64,000 nucleotides of DNA from Streptomyces morookaense. GTDB taxonomy: Bacteria; Actinomycetota; Actinomycetes; Streptomycetales; Streptomycetaceae. Where the stretch lies: contig NZ_JABBXF010000072.1 of assembly GCF_013030945.1 (NCBI RefSeq), forward strand, positions 1 through 64,000. Direction: 5' to 3'. How positions within the stretch are numbered: the first letter of the stretch is position 1; every line of letters begins with the position of its first letter. The notes below the pieces were generated by a model. That model made no database searches, was not told where the DNA came from, and saw nothing but the letters and a program-made list of their open reading frames with translations. The position numbers and the translations under genes were made by a program. This document shows positions 35,762-44,867 of the stretch, in pieces.

Positions 35762-36955
35762 ATGAGCGGGATCAGCCGGCGGGATCTCCTCGGATGGGGA
35801 GCGGTCGCAGCCGTTGCACCGGTGGTCGCCGGATGTACGGCCGGTACGCCGGACGGTCCCGCCGCGAAACCGAGCACCCGCGCGAAACCCCGGCGGATCG
35901 GTGACGGCTCCGCGGCCGTCGTCGCCGAACAGCCCAATCAGCCGCCCCCGCCCGAACAGCTGGAACCGGGCGAGAAACCGCCGCAGTTCGTCGTCTTCTC
36001 ATGGGACGGCGCAGGAGAAGTGGGCAACGGCCTTTTCCCGCGCTTCCGGGAACTCGCCCGGAACCACGGTGCCCGGATGACCTTCTTCCTCTCCGGCATC
36101 TACTGCCTGCCCGAGGACAGAAGGCACGCCTACCGCCCCCCGAACAATCCCCGCGGCGCCTCCGACATCGGCTATCTCTCCGACGAACACGTCAAGGAGA
36201 CCCTGCGCAACATCCGTGCGGCCTGGCTGGAGGGGCACGAGATCGGCACCCACTTCAACGGCCACTTCTGCTCCGGCCGCGGCTCGGTCGCCCACTGGGA
36301 ACCCGAGGACTGGGAATGGGAGATCGAACAGGCGGTCTCCTTCGTCACCGAATGGCGCACCCACACCGGATTCACCGACGTCGAACCGCTGCCCTTCGAC
36401 TACCGGGAAGAACTCGTCGGCGGCCGCACCCCCTGCCTGCTCAACCAGGAGAACCTGCTGCCGGTCGCCCGGAAGCTCGGCTGGCGCTACGACGCGAGCA
36501 ACCCCGGCGGCGAGCAGATCTGGCCGAGGAAACGGCACGGGATCTGGGACCTGCCGCTGCAGCAGATCCCCTTCCCGGGTCACTCCTTCGAAGTGCTTTC
36601 CATGGACTACAACATCCTGGCCAACCAGTCGAAGAACGCCCTGCACGGCCGCACCGACCACTATCCGCACTGGCGGCAGCAGGCCACGGATTCCTTCATC
36701 GCCGGTTTCGAGCGGGCGTACGAAACGAATCGGGCGCCCTATTTCATCGGCAACCACTTCGAGGACTGGAACGGCGGCATCTACATGGACGCCGTGGAAG
36801 AGGCGCTCAAACACATCGCCGACGAACGGCACAAGGATGTGCGGCTGGTCTCCTTCCGGCAGTTCGTCGACTGGCTCGATGTCCAGGACCCGAAGGTCAT
36901 GAAGCACCTGCGCACGCTGGAGGTCGGCGAGAAGTGGAGCCCCGCGGGCCGCTGA
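35762..36955 (+). CDS. Polysaccharide deacetylase-like lipoprotein
   Basis: 397 residues. The N-terminus has a twin-arginine-like SRRDLL and lipobox VAGC (C25), so the mature protein is lipid-anchored outside the membrane. From residue 73 the fold is deacetylase-like: FSWDG (D82) and GHEIGTHFNGH (H164, H168) correspond to the metal-binding D and H-x3-H of the NodB family, but the usual TFDDG is altered. RBS GGGAGAG precedes ATG 35762. The substrate, perhaps a cell-wall glycan, is unknown. Placed between the phosphatase and resA, a spot I remember as empty in mycobacteria. Confidence 0.8.
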   Translation: MSGISRRDLLGWGAVAAVAPVVAGCTAGTPDGPAAKPSTRAKPRRIGDGSAAVVAEQPNQPPPPEQLEPGEKPPQFVVFSWDGAGEVGNGLFPRFRELARNHGARMTFFLSGIYCLPEDRRHAYRPPNNPRGASDIGYLSDEHVKETLRNIRAAWLEGHEIGTHFNGHFCSGRGSVAHWEPEDWEWEIEQAVSFVTEWRTHTGFTDVEPLPFDYREELVGGRTPCLLNQENLLPVARKLGWRYDASNPGGEQIWPRKRHGIWDLPLQQIPFPGHSFEVLSMDYNILANQSKNALHGRTDHYPHWRQQATDSFIAGFERAYETNRAPYFIGNHFEDWNGGIYMDAVEEALKHIADERHKDVRLVSFRQFVDWLDVQDPKVMKHLRTLEVGEKWSPAGR

Positions 36956-37011
36956 AGACCGGGTGAGGGGGGCGCGGAAGATCCCCGAATCGCCCATGCG
37001 AAACTTTTCAC

Positions 37012-37638
37012 ATGAGTGCCCGCCGCGCCCTTCGACGCCACCCTTCCCGCCGTCGTACCACCCTGCTGGCCGCCGGCTCCGCCCTCGCCGCCCTCGTGCT
37101 CACCGCCTGCGGGTCGGGCGGCCCCAAGAGCGGCGGACAGACGCAGTTCGTGCAGGGCTCGGGCGGCGTCGAACTCGTCAAGGACAAGGACAGCCGGCAG
37201 GACGCCCCCGAACTGTCCGGCAAGACCCTCGACGGCAAGGACCTCGACGTCTCCAAGGACCCCGAGTTCAAGGGCAAGATCGTCGTCCTCAACGTCTGGG
37301 GCTCGTGGTGCTCGCCCTGCCGGGCCGAGGCCAAGAACCTCGTGAAGGTCGCCAACGACTACAAGGACAAGGGCGTGCAGTTCGTCGGGATCGACACCCG
37401 CGACTCCGACCCCGCCAACGCGATCGCCTTCGAGAAGGAGTTCCAGGTCCCGTACCCGAGCCTGCAGGACTCCTCCGGCAAGCTGCTGCTGCGCTTCCCC
37501 AAGGGCAGCCTCAACCCGCAGGCCATCCCCTCCACGATCTTCATCGACCGCAACGGCAGGATCGCCGCCCGGGCGCTCAAGGCCCTCGGCGAGGACGAGC
37601 TGCGCGAGACGCTCGACCCGCTGGTCGCGGAGAAGTGA
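37012..37638 (+). CDS. resA: TlpA/ResA-like thiol-disulfide reductase, lipoprotein
   Basis: 208 residues. Signal with lipobox LTAC (C33), then a thioredoxin-fold domain. The active site is WCSPC with C100 and C103. It keeps apocytochrome c cysteines reduced for haem attachment outside the membrane, drawing electrons from CcdA encoded 4 nt downstream. The cis-proline loop is in NPQAIPSTIF. First gene of the cytochrome c assembly operon resA-ccdA-resB-ccsB. Confidence 0.94.
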   Translation: MSARRALRRHPSRRRTTLLAAGSALAALVLTACGSGGPKSGGQTQFVQGSGGVELVKDKDSRQDAPELSGKTLDGKDLDVSKDPEFKGKIVVLNVWGSWCSPCRAEAKNLVKVANDYKDKGVQFVGIDTRDSDPANAIAFEKEFQVPYPSLQDSSGKLLLRFPKGSLNPQAIPSTIFIDRNGRIAARALKALGEDELRETLDPLVAEK

Positions 37639-37642
37639 CCCC

Positions 37643-38425
37643 GTGACCCCCGTGGCTCCTGCGCTCACCCTCGCCGCCTCCGACGGGTACAACCACACCG
37701 TCCTGTCCGGCGCCCTGCTGCTGGCCCTGCCGGTCGCGGTGCTCGGCGGCCTCATCTCCTTCTTCTCCCCGTGCGTGCTGCCGCTCGTACCGGGCTACCT
37801 CTCCTACGTCACCGGCGTCAGCGGCACCGACCTCGCCGAGGCCCGGCGCGGCCGGATGGTCGCCGGGGCCTCGCTCTTCGTACTCGGTTTCACGGCCGTC
37901 TTCGTCTCCTCCGGCGCCGCCTTCGGCTTCTTCGGGCAGACGCTGCTGGAGTACAAGGAAACGATCAGCCAGGTCCTCGGCGCGCTGACCATCGTGCTGG
38001 GCCTCGCCTTCATGGGCGTCCTCAACCGCTTCGGACAGCGCGAGTTCCGCTTCCACACCAGGCCCACCATGGGCCTCGCCGGGGCACCGCTGCTGGGCGT
38101 GCTCTTCGGCGTCGGTTGGACACCGTGCATCGGCCCGACGCTCGCCGCCGTGCTCACCCTCTCCCAGAACCAGGCCAGCGCCGGACGCGGAGCCCTGCTC
38201 ACCGTCGCGTACTGCGCCGGACTCGGCGTGCCCTTCGTACTCGCCGCCGTGGCCTTCCGCCGCGCACTCGGCACCTTCGGCTGGGTCAAGCGCCACTACG
38301 CCTGGGTCATGCGACTGGGCGGCGGGATGCTCGTCGCGGTCGGCGTGCTCCTCGTGACAGGGGTGTGGGACAGCATGGTCCAGGAGCTCCAGACGTGGAC
38401 CGCGAACTTCACCCCGGGAATCTGA
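37643..38425 (+). CDS. ccdA: Cytochrome c biogenesis protein CcdA
   Basis: 260-residue membrane protein with six transmembrane helices that carries reducing power from cytoplasmic thioredoxin to ResA. The paired cysteines are in FFSPCVLPL and GWTPCIGPT, in helices 1 and 4 as in the family. GTG start 4 nt after resA; resB starts 2 nt after its stop, so the genes are very tightly spaced. Confidence 0.95.
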   Translation: MTPVAPALTLAASDGYNHTVLSGALLLALPVAVLGGLISFFSPCVLPLVPGYLSYVTGVSGTDLAEARRGRMVAGASLFVLGFTAVFVSSGAAFGFFGQTLLEYKETISQVLGALTIVLGLAFMGVLNRFGQREFRFHTRPTMGLAGAPLLGVLFGVGWTPCIGPTLAAVLTLSQNQASAGRGALLTVAYCAGLGVPFVLAAVAFRRALGTFGWVKRHYAWVMRLGGGMLVAVGVLLVTGVWDSMVQELQTWTANFTPGI

Positions 38426-38427
38426 CA

Positions 38428-40266
38428 ATGGCCAAGAGCGACAGCACCATGGATGCCGGCGGCGCCGCAGGCACCGACGACCCGGCGAACGCCGCGCCCG
38501 AAGCGGCCCCGGATGCCGGGAAGCCGGCAGCCGGCACGGCCGTGGAACCGGACGACACCGCAGCAAGCGCCGCCCTGTCGACCGCCCCGGTCGAGGACCC
38601 CGCCGACGGCGGCACCGCCGTCCCCGGCTCCTTCGGCGGCGTCCGCAGACCCGGCGCGCTCGGCGCCGCGGCCTGGGCCGCCCGCGAAGGCCTCGGCTGG
38701 GCCCGCTGGTTCTGGCGGCAGCTCACCTCCATGCGGGTCGCCCTGATCCTGCTCTTCCTGCTCTCCCTCGCCACCATCCCCGGCTCCCTCGTCCCGCAGA
38801 GCAGCGTCGACGAGGTCAAGGCCCAGGCGTGGAAGGACAGCCACAAGACGCTGACGCCGATCTACGAGAAGCTCCAGCTCTTCCACGTCTACAGCTCGGT
38901 GTGGTTCTCCGCGATCTACATCCTGCTGTTCGTCTCGCTCATCGGCTGCATCATCCCGCGCACCTGGCAGTTCGTCGGCCAGCTCCGCGGCCGGCCCCCG
39001 GCCGCCCCCCGCCTGCTGACCCGCATGCCCGCGCACGCCACCTGGCGCACCGACGCCGCACCCGAGCAGGTGCTGGCCGCCGCCGAGAAGGTGCTGCGCC
39101 GCCGCCGCTTCCGCGTCGAGCGCTCCGGGAGCGCCGTCGCCTCCGAGAAGGGCTACCTGCGCGAGGCCGGCAACCTCCTCTTCCACATCTCCCTCATCGT
39201 CCTGCTGCTCGCCTTCGCCGCCGGACAGCTGTGGAAGTCCGAGGGCGGCAAGCTCATCGTCGAGGGCGACGGCTTCGCCAACACCCTCACCCAGTACGAC
39301 GACTTCAAGTCCGGCTCGCTCTTCCGCGCCGACGACCTCGACCCCTTCAGCTTCAGCCTCGACAGCTTCTCCGGGAGCTACGAGCGCACCGGCCCGCAGA
39401 AGGGCACCCCGCGCGACTACGCCGCCCACATCACGTACTCGGACGGCTCCGACGGCAGCACCCGCAAGGCCACCATCAAGGTCAACGAGCCGCTGGAGAC
39501 CGCCGGCTCCAAGGTCTACCTGATCGGCCACGGCTACGCCCCGATGGTCACCTTCCGCGACGGCAAGGGCGACATCGCCTTCAAGGGCCCCATGCCCGCC
39601 CTGCCCCTCGACAGCAACGTCACCGAGACCACCGTCGCCAAGATCCCCGACATGCGGGACAAGGACGGCAACAAGGTCCAGATCGGCTTCAAGGGCAACT
39701 TCGTCCCCACCCTGGACCTGAAGACCGGCACGATGCTGTCCCAGTTCCCCGCCCTGGACAACCCCGGCCTGGTGCTCACCGCCTACAAGGGCAGCCTCGG
39801 CGTCGACTCCGGCGTCCCGCAGAGCGTCTACCAGCTCGACGTGTCGAAGATGAAGCAGTACACGACGAAGGACGGCTCGCCCTTCGCCCAGCTGCTCAAG
39901 GTCGGCGACACCATGACGCTGCCCGACGGCGCCGGCACCCTGCACTTCGACGGCATCAAGCAGTGGGCCACCTTCCAGGTCTCCCAGAAGCCCGGCGACG
40001 CATGGGCCCTCGTCGGCGCCGTCGCCGCGCTCGTCGGCCTGGCCGGCTCGCTGTTCATCCAGCGCCGCCGCATCTGGATCCGGGCCCTGCCCGGCACCGA
40101 CGGCCGCACCGTCGTGGAACTCGCCGGCCTCGGCCGCAGCGAGTCCGCCAGGCTGCCCGAGGAACTCGCCGGCATCGCCGCAGCCCTGCAGCCCGACGCC
40201 CCGCCCGCGGCCGACGCACCCGACTCTGCAGACCCCGCCGAACCGTCCGAAGGAGCGCGCGCGTGA
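38428..40266 (+). CDS. resB: Cytochrome c biogenesis protein ResB
   Basis: 612 residues. A Pro/Ala/Asp-rich N-terminal tail (1-90) precedes three transmembrane helices (about 106-125, 160-180, 245-265), a large extracytoplasmic domain, and a final helix near 525-545. ResB and CcsB form the haem-handling synthetase of system II. The cytoplasmic C-terminus is an acidic, Ala/Pro-rich tail. The ATG is 2 nt past ccdA; the stop overlaps ccsB by 4 nt (GTGA). Confidence 0.94.
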   Translation: MAKSDSTMDAGGAAGTDDPANAAPEAAPDAGKPAAGTAVEPDDTAASAALSTAPVEDPADGGTAVPGSFGGVRRPGALGAAAWAAREGLGWARWFWRQLTSMRVALILLFLLSLATIPGSLVPQSSVDEVKAQAWKDSHKTLTPIYEKLQLFHVYSSVWFSAIYILLFVSLIGCIIPRTWQFVGQLRGRPPAAPRLLTRMPAHATWRTDAAPEQVLAAAEKVLRRRRFRVERSGSAVASEKGYLREAGNLLFHISLIVLLLAFAAGQLWKSEGGKLIVEGDGFANTLTQYDDFKSGSLFRADDLDPFSFSLDSFSGSYERTGPQKGTPRDYAAHITYSDGSDGSTRKATIKVNEPLETAGSKVYLIGHGYAPMVTFRDGKGDIAFKGPMPALPLDSNVTETTVAKIPDMRDKDGNKVQIGFKGNFVPTLDLKTGTMLSQFPALDNPGLVLTAYKGSLGVDSGVPQSVYQLDVSKMKQYTTKDGSPFAQLLKVGDTMTLPDGAGTLHFDGIKQWATFQVSQKPGDAWALVGAVAALVGLAGSLFIQRRRIWIRALPGTDGRTVVELAGLGRSESARLPEELAGIAAALQPDAPPAADAPDSADPAEPSEGARA

Positions 40267-41351
40267 TCCTCGCCGCCGCGGCCAACGAGAACCTGGCCCA
40301 TATCAGCAACTACCTGATCTATTCGGCCATGGCCGTCTACACCCTGGCCTTCCTCGCGCACATCACCGAGTGGGTCTTCGGCAGCCGCAGCGCCGTCGGC
40401 CGCACCGCGGCCGCACTCACCGCCGAGGCGCAGGAGACCACCAGCACGGTCACCGTCACCACGCGCAGCGCCGAACAGGGCGGCGGCACCGCCGTCCTGG
40501 AGCGCCCCAAGGTCGTCACCCGCTCCGCCCCCGGCAGCCGGGACATCCCCGACGGCCCCGGCGCCGCCGGCACCAGCGAGAAGGGCGACCTCTACGGCCG
40601 CATCGCGATCTCGCTCACCGTCCTCGCCTGGGCCCTCCACGTGGGCGGCGTGCTCACCCGCGCCATGTCGGTCCAGCGTGCCCCCTGGGGCAACATGTAC
40701 GAGTTCTCGACCACGTTCGGCTCCGTCGCCGTCGCGGTCTACCTCGGGCTGCTCGTCGCGAAGAAGAACGTCCGCTGGCTCGGCCTGCCGCTGGTCACCT
40801 CGATCCTGCTCGACCTCGGCCTCGCCGTCTCCGTCCTCTACACCGCCAGCGACCAGCTCGTGCCGGCCCTGCACTCGTACTGGCTCTGGATCCACGTCTC
40901 CTGCGCCATCGTCTCCGGCGCGGCCCTGTGGGTCGGTTCGGCCTCCTCGCTCTTCTACCTCTTCCGCGACAGCTACGAGGCCAGGCTCGTCCGGGGCAAC
41001 GACGGCGGCGCCTGGGGCAACATCATGTCCCGCCTGCCCTCGGCCGCGACGCTCGACAAGTTCGCGTACCGCATCAACGCCACGATCTTCCCGCTGTGGA
41101 CGTTCACGATCATCGCGGGCGCCATCTGGGCCGAGGCCGCCTGGGGCCGCTACTGGGGCTGGGACCCCAAGGAGGTCTGGGCCTTCATCACCTGGGTCGC
41201 CTACGCCTGCTACCTGCACGCCCGGGCCACCGCCGGCTGGAAGGGCCGCAAGGCCGCCTACCTCGCCCTGCTGGCCTTCGCCTGCTACCTCTTCAACTAC
41301 TACGGGGTCAACATCTTCCTCGGCGGCAAGCACTCCTACGCCGGAGTCTGA
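40263..41351 (+). CDS. ccsB: Cytochrome c biogenesis protein CcsB (CcsA-type haem-handling protein)
   Basis: 362 residues, about eight transmembrane helices. The haem-handling tryptophan-rich motif is WGRYWGWDPKEVWAF, followed by conserved histidine contexts HARATAGW. With ResB it exports haem and attaches it to apocytochrome c. The GTG start overlaps resB by 4 nt. A Thr/Ser/Glu-rich loop of about 60 residues follows the first helix. End of the assembly operon. Confidence 0.95.
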   Translation: MILAAAANENLAHISNYLIYSAMAVYTLAFLAHITEWVFGSRSAVGRTAAALTAEAQETTSTVTVTTRSAEQGGGTAVLERPKVVTRSAPGSRDIPDGPGAAGTSEKGDLYGRIAISLTVLAWALHVGGVLTRAMSVQRAPWGNMYEFSTTFGSVAVAVYLGLLVAKKNVRWLGLPLVTSILLDLGLAVSVLYTASDQLVPALHSYWLWIHVSCAIVSGAALWVGSASSLFYLFRDSYEARLVRGNDGGAWGNIMSRLPSAATLDKFAYRINATIFPLWTFTIIAGAIWAEAAWGRYWGWDPKEVWAFITWVAYACYLHARATAGWKGRKAAYLALLAFACYLFNYYGVNIFLGGKHSYAGV

Positions 41352-41358
41352 GCGGCGC

Positions 41359-41387
41359 GGTCCAGACCTGCATGGTAGGTCTGGACC
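41359..41387. promoter_or_regulatory. Long inverted repeat abutting the SRPBCC start codon
   Basis: GGTCCAGACCT and AGGTCTGGACC form an 11-bp perfect inverted repeat with a 7-nt spacer, ending at the base before the ATG at 41388. TAGGTC (41376-41381) within it could be a -10 for a leaderless transcript. The symmetry suggests an operator; as RNA it would hide the start codon. Confidence 0.6.
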
Positions 41388-41909
41388 ATGGAGATCCCCT
41401 CCCCGTACGGGACGTCCGAGACGGAGGGCGACAGCCACACCCTGCGGTACGAACTGTCGCTCCCGTACCCCCTGGACCAGGTCTGGCAGGCCATCGCCAC
41501 CCCCGAGGGCCTGCCCGCCTGGCTCGCCGCCGCCGAACCCTTCGAACAGCGCGAAGGCGGCGCCGTCACGCTGCGCTGGCTCAACACCGACACCGAGGGC
41601 ACGGTCACGGTGGCCCCCGGACACGTCACCGTCTGGGACCCGCCGCGGTGCGTCGAATACACCGTCGCCGTCCACGGCCGCATCCGCTTCGACCTCGAAC
41701 ACGCCCCCGCCAGCGTCGGCGGCACCCTGCTGCACTTCACCAACGAGCGCACCGGCACCACCGACGACCGCCTCGACTGCCTCGCGGGCTGGCACCACCA
41801 CTTCGAATACCTGCTGCAGGCGCTGGCGGGCCACCCCGCCGACTGGTCCCGCTGGACCCTGAACCGCTGGAAGGAACTCCGCCGGGACTACGAACAGCGG
41901 GACCGCTGA
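41388..41909 (+). CDS. SRPBCC-family protein (AHSA1/START-like)
   Basis: 173 residues. The helix-grip fold of the activator-of-Hsp90-ATPase type is recognisable from LPYPLDQVWQAIATPEGLPAW at the start, TVTVAPGHVTVWDPP in the middle and GWHHHFEYLLQAL at the end. Members bind hydrophobic ligands or protein partners. The ATG directly follows a long inverted repeat; no Shine-Dalgarno site is seen. Convergent with the phospholipase gene, 10 nt apart with no terminator between. Confidence 0.88.
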   Translation: MEIPSPYGTSETEGDSHTLRYELSLPYPLDQVWQAIATPEGLPAWLAAAEPFEQREGGAVTLRWLNTDTEGTVTVAPGHVTVWDPPRCVEYTVAVHGRIRFDLEHAPASVGGTLLHFTNERTGTTDDRLDCLAGWHHHFEYLLQALAGHPADWSRWTLNRWKELRRDYEQRDR

Positions 41910-41919
41910 GCGGGGTTCC

Positions 41920-43353
41920 TCACCTCCGCGGCCGGGTCCCCGGCTCCTGCCGCGGCTCGTGCTGATCGGCCCCCGGCAGCTTCGGCTTCGGCAGATGCGA
42001 GACCTCCCACTCCGCCTGCCGCAACTGCTCCGCGGTGTCGCCCGGAATGCCCGGCGCCTTCCCGGCCGGCGCCCCGAACCCGAACGCCGACGTCAGATCC
42101 CCGAAGGTCCGCCGCCGCCAGGCGCTGATGTTCGGCTCGCGCACCCCCGTCACCCGCTCCAGGAACCGCAGCGTCGAGGTGTGGTCGAAGGCCTCGCCCG
42201 CCGCCCAGCCGCCCACCGTCCACGGCGAGACGATCAGACACGGCACCCGGAACCCACCGCCGATCGGCAGCCCCTTCACATACTCGTCCTTCGTCCCCTT
42301 CGGCGGCACCGGCGGCGGCACATGGTCGAACAGCCCGTCGTTCTCGTCGTAGTTGAGGATGAAGACCGTCTTCCGCCACACCTCCGGATTCTCGGCGATG
42401 GCCTCGATCTTCTTCGCCACGAAGTCCGCACCCGCCGCCGGCAGGTAGTCCGGGTGCTCGGACTGGTGCCCCGTGGGCAGGATCCAGGACACGGTCGGCA
42501 GCCGGTCGTTACGGGCATCCGCCTCGAACGTCCCCTCCGGCGTCTTGCGCACCCCCCGCTCGTACAGCGGATTGCCCGGCTTCAGGTGCTTGAACTGCCG
42601 GAACTCCTCCAGCATGTTCGTGCCGTAGTTGTCCTCCTGCTGGTACACCCGCCAGCTGACCCCCGCCGCCTGCAGCCGCTCCGCGTACGTGGTCCAGCGG
42701 TACGGCGACGGCGCGGTGTTGTCGACGACGGGACCGCCCCGGGTCCCGCCCGGATCGATCGTGCCCGTCATCCAGTACAGCCGGTTCGGCCAGGTCGGCC
42801 CGAAGACCGAACAGAAGTAGTTGTCGCAGACGGTGAACGTCTCGGCGAGCGCGAACTGGAAGGGGATGTCCTCGCGCGTGTGGTACCCCATCACATACGG
42901 GGCGTCCTTCCCGTCCGCATCGGGTCTGCGGTGCGCCGGCAACCACCGGTCCATCCTCCCGCCGTTCCACGCCTCGTGCTGCACACCCCACTCGTGGCTC
43001 GTGGACGGGATCGCCTGCGCGCTCGTCTTGCGCGTGTCGAGATGGAAGGGCAGCAGGTACCCCTTGGGATTCTCCTTGTCGGGCTGATGGAACACACTGC
43101 GCCCGTTCGGCAGCTTCAGCGCATGCGGATCGGCGAAGCCGCGGACGCCCTTGAGGGTGCCGAAGTAGTGGTCGAACGAACGGTTCTCCTGCATCAGCAG
43201 GACCACATGCTTCACGTCCCTGAGCGAACCGCCCGCAACGGCCCCCGCCGCCACGGCCCGCTGCACACTGGGCGGCAACAACGCCACCGCCGCCCCGCCA
43301 CCGGCCACGCCCGCCGCCGTTCCGAGAAGTCTGCGCCGGGTCAGATCAGACAT
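41920..43353 (-). CDS. Phospholipase C-like phosphoesterase, Tat-exported
   Basis: 477 residues. The N-terminus has a twin-arginine motif (TRRRLLG) and a hydrophobic region ending near residue 36. The metal-binding motif ENRSFDHYFG follows, then further ligands in DENDGLFDHVPPP and FDHTSTLRFLE. It belongs to the alkaline phosphatase-like phosphoesterase group with bacterial phospholipases C, but lacks the extra C-terminal domains of the phosphocholine-specific enzymes; acid phosphatase activity is an alternative. A Pro/Arg-rich C-terminal tail is probably disordered. Confidence 0.88.
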   Translation of the reverse strand: MSDLTRRRLLGTAAGVAGGGAAVALLPPSVQRAVAAGAVAGGSLRDVKHVVLLMQENRSFDHYFGTLKGVRGFADPHALKLPNGRSVFHQPDKENPKGYLLPFHLDTRKTSAQAIPSTSHEWGVQHEAWNGGRMDRWLPAHRRPDADGKDAPYVMGYHTREDIPFQFALAETFTVCDNYFCSVFGPTWPNRLYWMTGTIDPGGTRGGPVVDNTAPSPYRWTTYAERLQAAGVSWRVYQQEDNYGTNMLEEFRQFKHLKPGNPLYERGVRKTPEGTFEADARNDRLPTVSWILPTGHQSEHPDYLPAAGADFVAKKIEAIAENPEVWRKTVFILNYDENDGLFDHVPPPVPPKGTKDEYVKGLPIGGGFRVPCLIVSPWTVGGWAAGEAFDHTSTLRFLERVTGVREPNISAWRRRTFGDLTSAFGFGAPAGKAPGIPGDTAEQLRQAEWEVSHLPKPKLPGADQHEPRQEPGTRPRR

Positions 43354-43485
43354 GATCGTCCCTCCCTGGAGTCGGGTGAAGCCACAGAGTGACCATTCCG
43401 ACTCTGGGGGCGCGTATGCGTCGGGGGGAGGGGGGATGGAGTGAACGTTGTGTCAACTGACCGTAACGGGGCAGGTGTTGGCCGT

Positions 43486-43509
43486 CCGGGCAGCCTTCCG
43501 GCCGCCCGG
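43486..43509 (-). terminator. Hairpin after rtcB
   Basis: CCGGGCAGCC pairs with GGCCGCCCGG with one mismatch around TTCC, 5 nt past the rtcB stop on the minus strand. No strong T-run, so moderate confidence. The remaining ~130 bp to the phospholipase start hold its promoter. Confidence 0.55.
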
Positions 43510-43514
43510 GTCCG

Positions 43515-44708
43515 TCAACCCTTCACGCACACAACCTGCTTGAGCTTCGCCACGACCTCGACGAGGTCCCGCTGCTGCTCCATGACCTGCTCGATGGGCT
43601 TGTACGCAGCCGGGATCTCGTCGACCACGCCGCGGTCCTTGCGGCACTCGACGCCCCGCGTCTGCTCCGCCAGGTCCTGCTCGGAGAATCGCTTCTTCGC
43701 CGCATTGCGGCTCATCCGCCGACCGGCGCCGTGCGACGCGGAGTTGAACGACGCCTCGTTGCCCAGGCCGCGCACGATGTACGAGCCGGTGCCCATCGAG
43801 CCCGGGATGATGCCGTACTCGCCGCCACCCGCACGAATCGCGCCCTTGCGGGTCACGAGCAGGTCGACACCCTCGTATGTCTCCTCGGCCACGTAGTTGT
43901 GGTGGCAGGAGATGACCGGCTCGAAGGTAACCTTCGCCTTCGCGAACTCCCTGCGGACCACATCCTTGTACAGGGCCATCATGATCTCGCGGTTGTGCCG
44001 CGCGTACTCCTGCGCCCAGAACAGGTCGTGCCGGTAGGCCGCCATCTCCGGGGTGCCCGCCAGGAAGACGGCGAGGTCACGATCAACCAGATTCTGGTTG
44101 TGCGACAGCTTCCGAGCCCGCCCAATGTGATACTCGGCCAGCTCCTTGCCGATGTTCCGGGAGCCGGAGTGCAGCATGAGCCAGACCGACCCCTGGCCAT
44201 CGATGCAAAATTCGCAGAAGTGATTTCCTCCGCCAAGCGTCCCCATCTGCTTCAGCGCCCGCCCCTGACGGAACTTGACCGCCTCCGCGACCCCGTCGAA
44301 CCGCCCCCAGAAGTCGTCCCACCCCGCCGTCGGCAGACCGTGCAGCCGGCGCGGGTCGACCGGGTCGTCGTGCATCGCGAAGCCGACCGGGATCGCCTCC
44401 TCGATCCGCGACCGGAGTCGGGAGAGGTCGCCCGGGAGATCGTTCGCCGTCAGCGACGTCTTCACCGCGGACATGCCGCAGCCGATGTCCACGCCGACCG
44501 CAGCCGGGCACACCGCTCCGCGCATGGCGATCACGGAGCCGACCGTCGCCCCCTTGCCGAAGTGGACGTCGGGCATGACGGCCAGGCCCTCGATCCACGG
44601 CAGGGTGGAGACGTTGCGCAGCTGCTGCATGGCGACCGGCTCGACCGTGGCGGGATCCGCCCACATGCGGATGGGCACCCGGGCGCCGGGCACCTCGGTG
44701 TACGACAT
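43515..44708 (-). CDS. rtcB: RNA-splicing ligase RtcB
   Basis: GTP-dependent ligase joining RNA 2',3'-cyclic phosphate or 3'-phosphate ends to 5'-OH. 397 residues. The residues for the two Mn2+ ions and guanylation are present: C77 (DIGCG), H163 (GGNHF), H180, H270 and the GMP-accepting H326 in SHGAGR. The ATG follows GAGGAAGG. No archease gene or RtcA cyclase gene lies nearby, so here it is a lone ligase, possibly for tRNA or rRNA repair after stress. Confidence 0.95.
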   Translation of the reverse strand: MSYTEVPGARVPIRMWADPATVEPVAMQQLRNVSTLPWIEGLAVMPDVHFGKGATVGSVIAMRGAVCPAAVGVDIGCGMSAVKTSLTANDLPGDLSRLRSRIEEAIPVGFAMHDDPVDPRRLHGLPTAGWDDFWGRFDGVAEAVKFRQGRALKQMGTLGGGNHFCEFCIDGQGSVWLMLHSGSRNIGKELAEYHIGRARKLSHNQNLVDRDLAVFLAGTPEMAAYRHDLFWAQEYARHNREIMMALYKDVVRREFAKAKVTFEPVISCHHNYVAEETYEGVDLLVTRKGAIRAGGGEYGIIPGSMGTGSYIVRGLGNEASFNSASHGAGRRMSRNAAKKRFSEQDLAEQTRGVECRKDRGVVDEIPAAYKPIEQVMEQQRDLVEVVAKLKQVVCVKG

Positions 44709-44867
44709 ACCTTCCTCATTCCCCCGAAAATGGCGATAAAGCAAAAGACGGACCAACCGCTCATCCGCGACAGCGAACCGGCGGGCGCGGCGGCCCGTGC
44801 GGTAGACATTGTTCCCGGCCGCCGCCGTGCGGGGGCAACCAGTTTTCGGCGAAGGGAGCCACGGACA

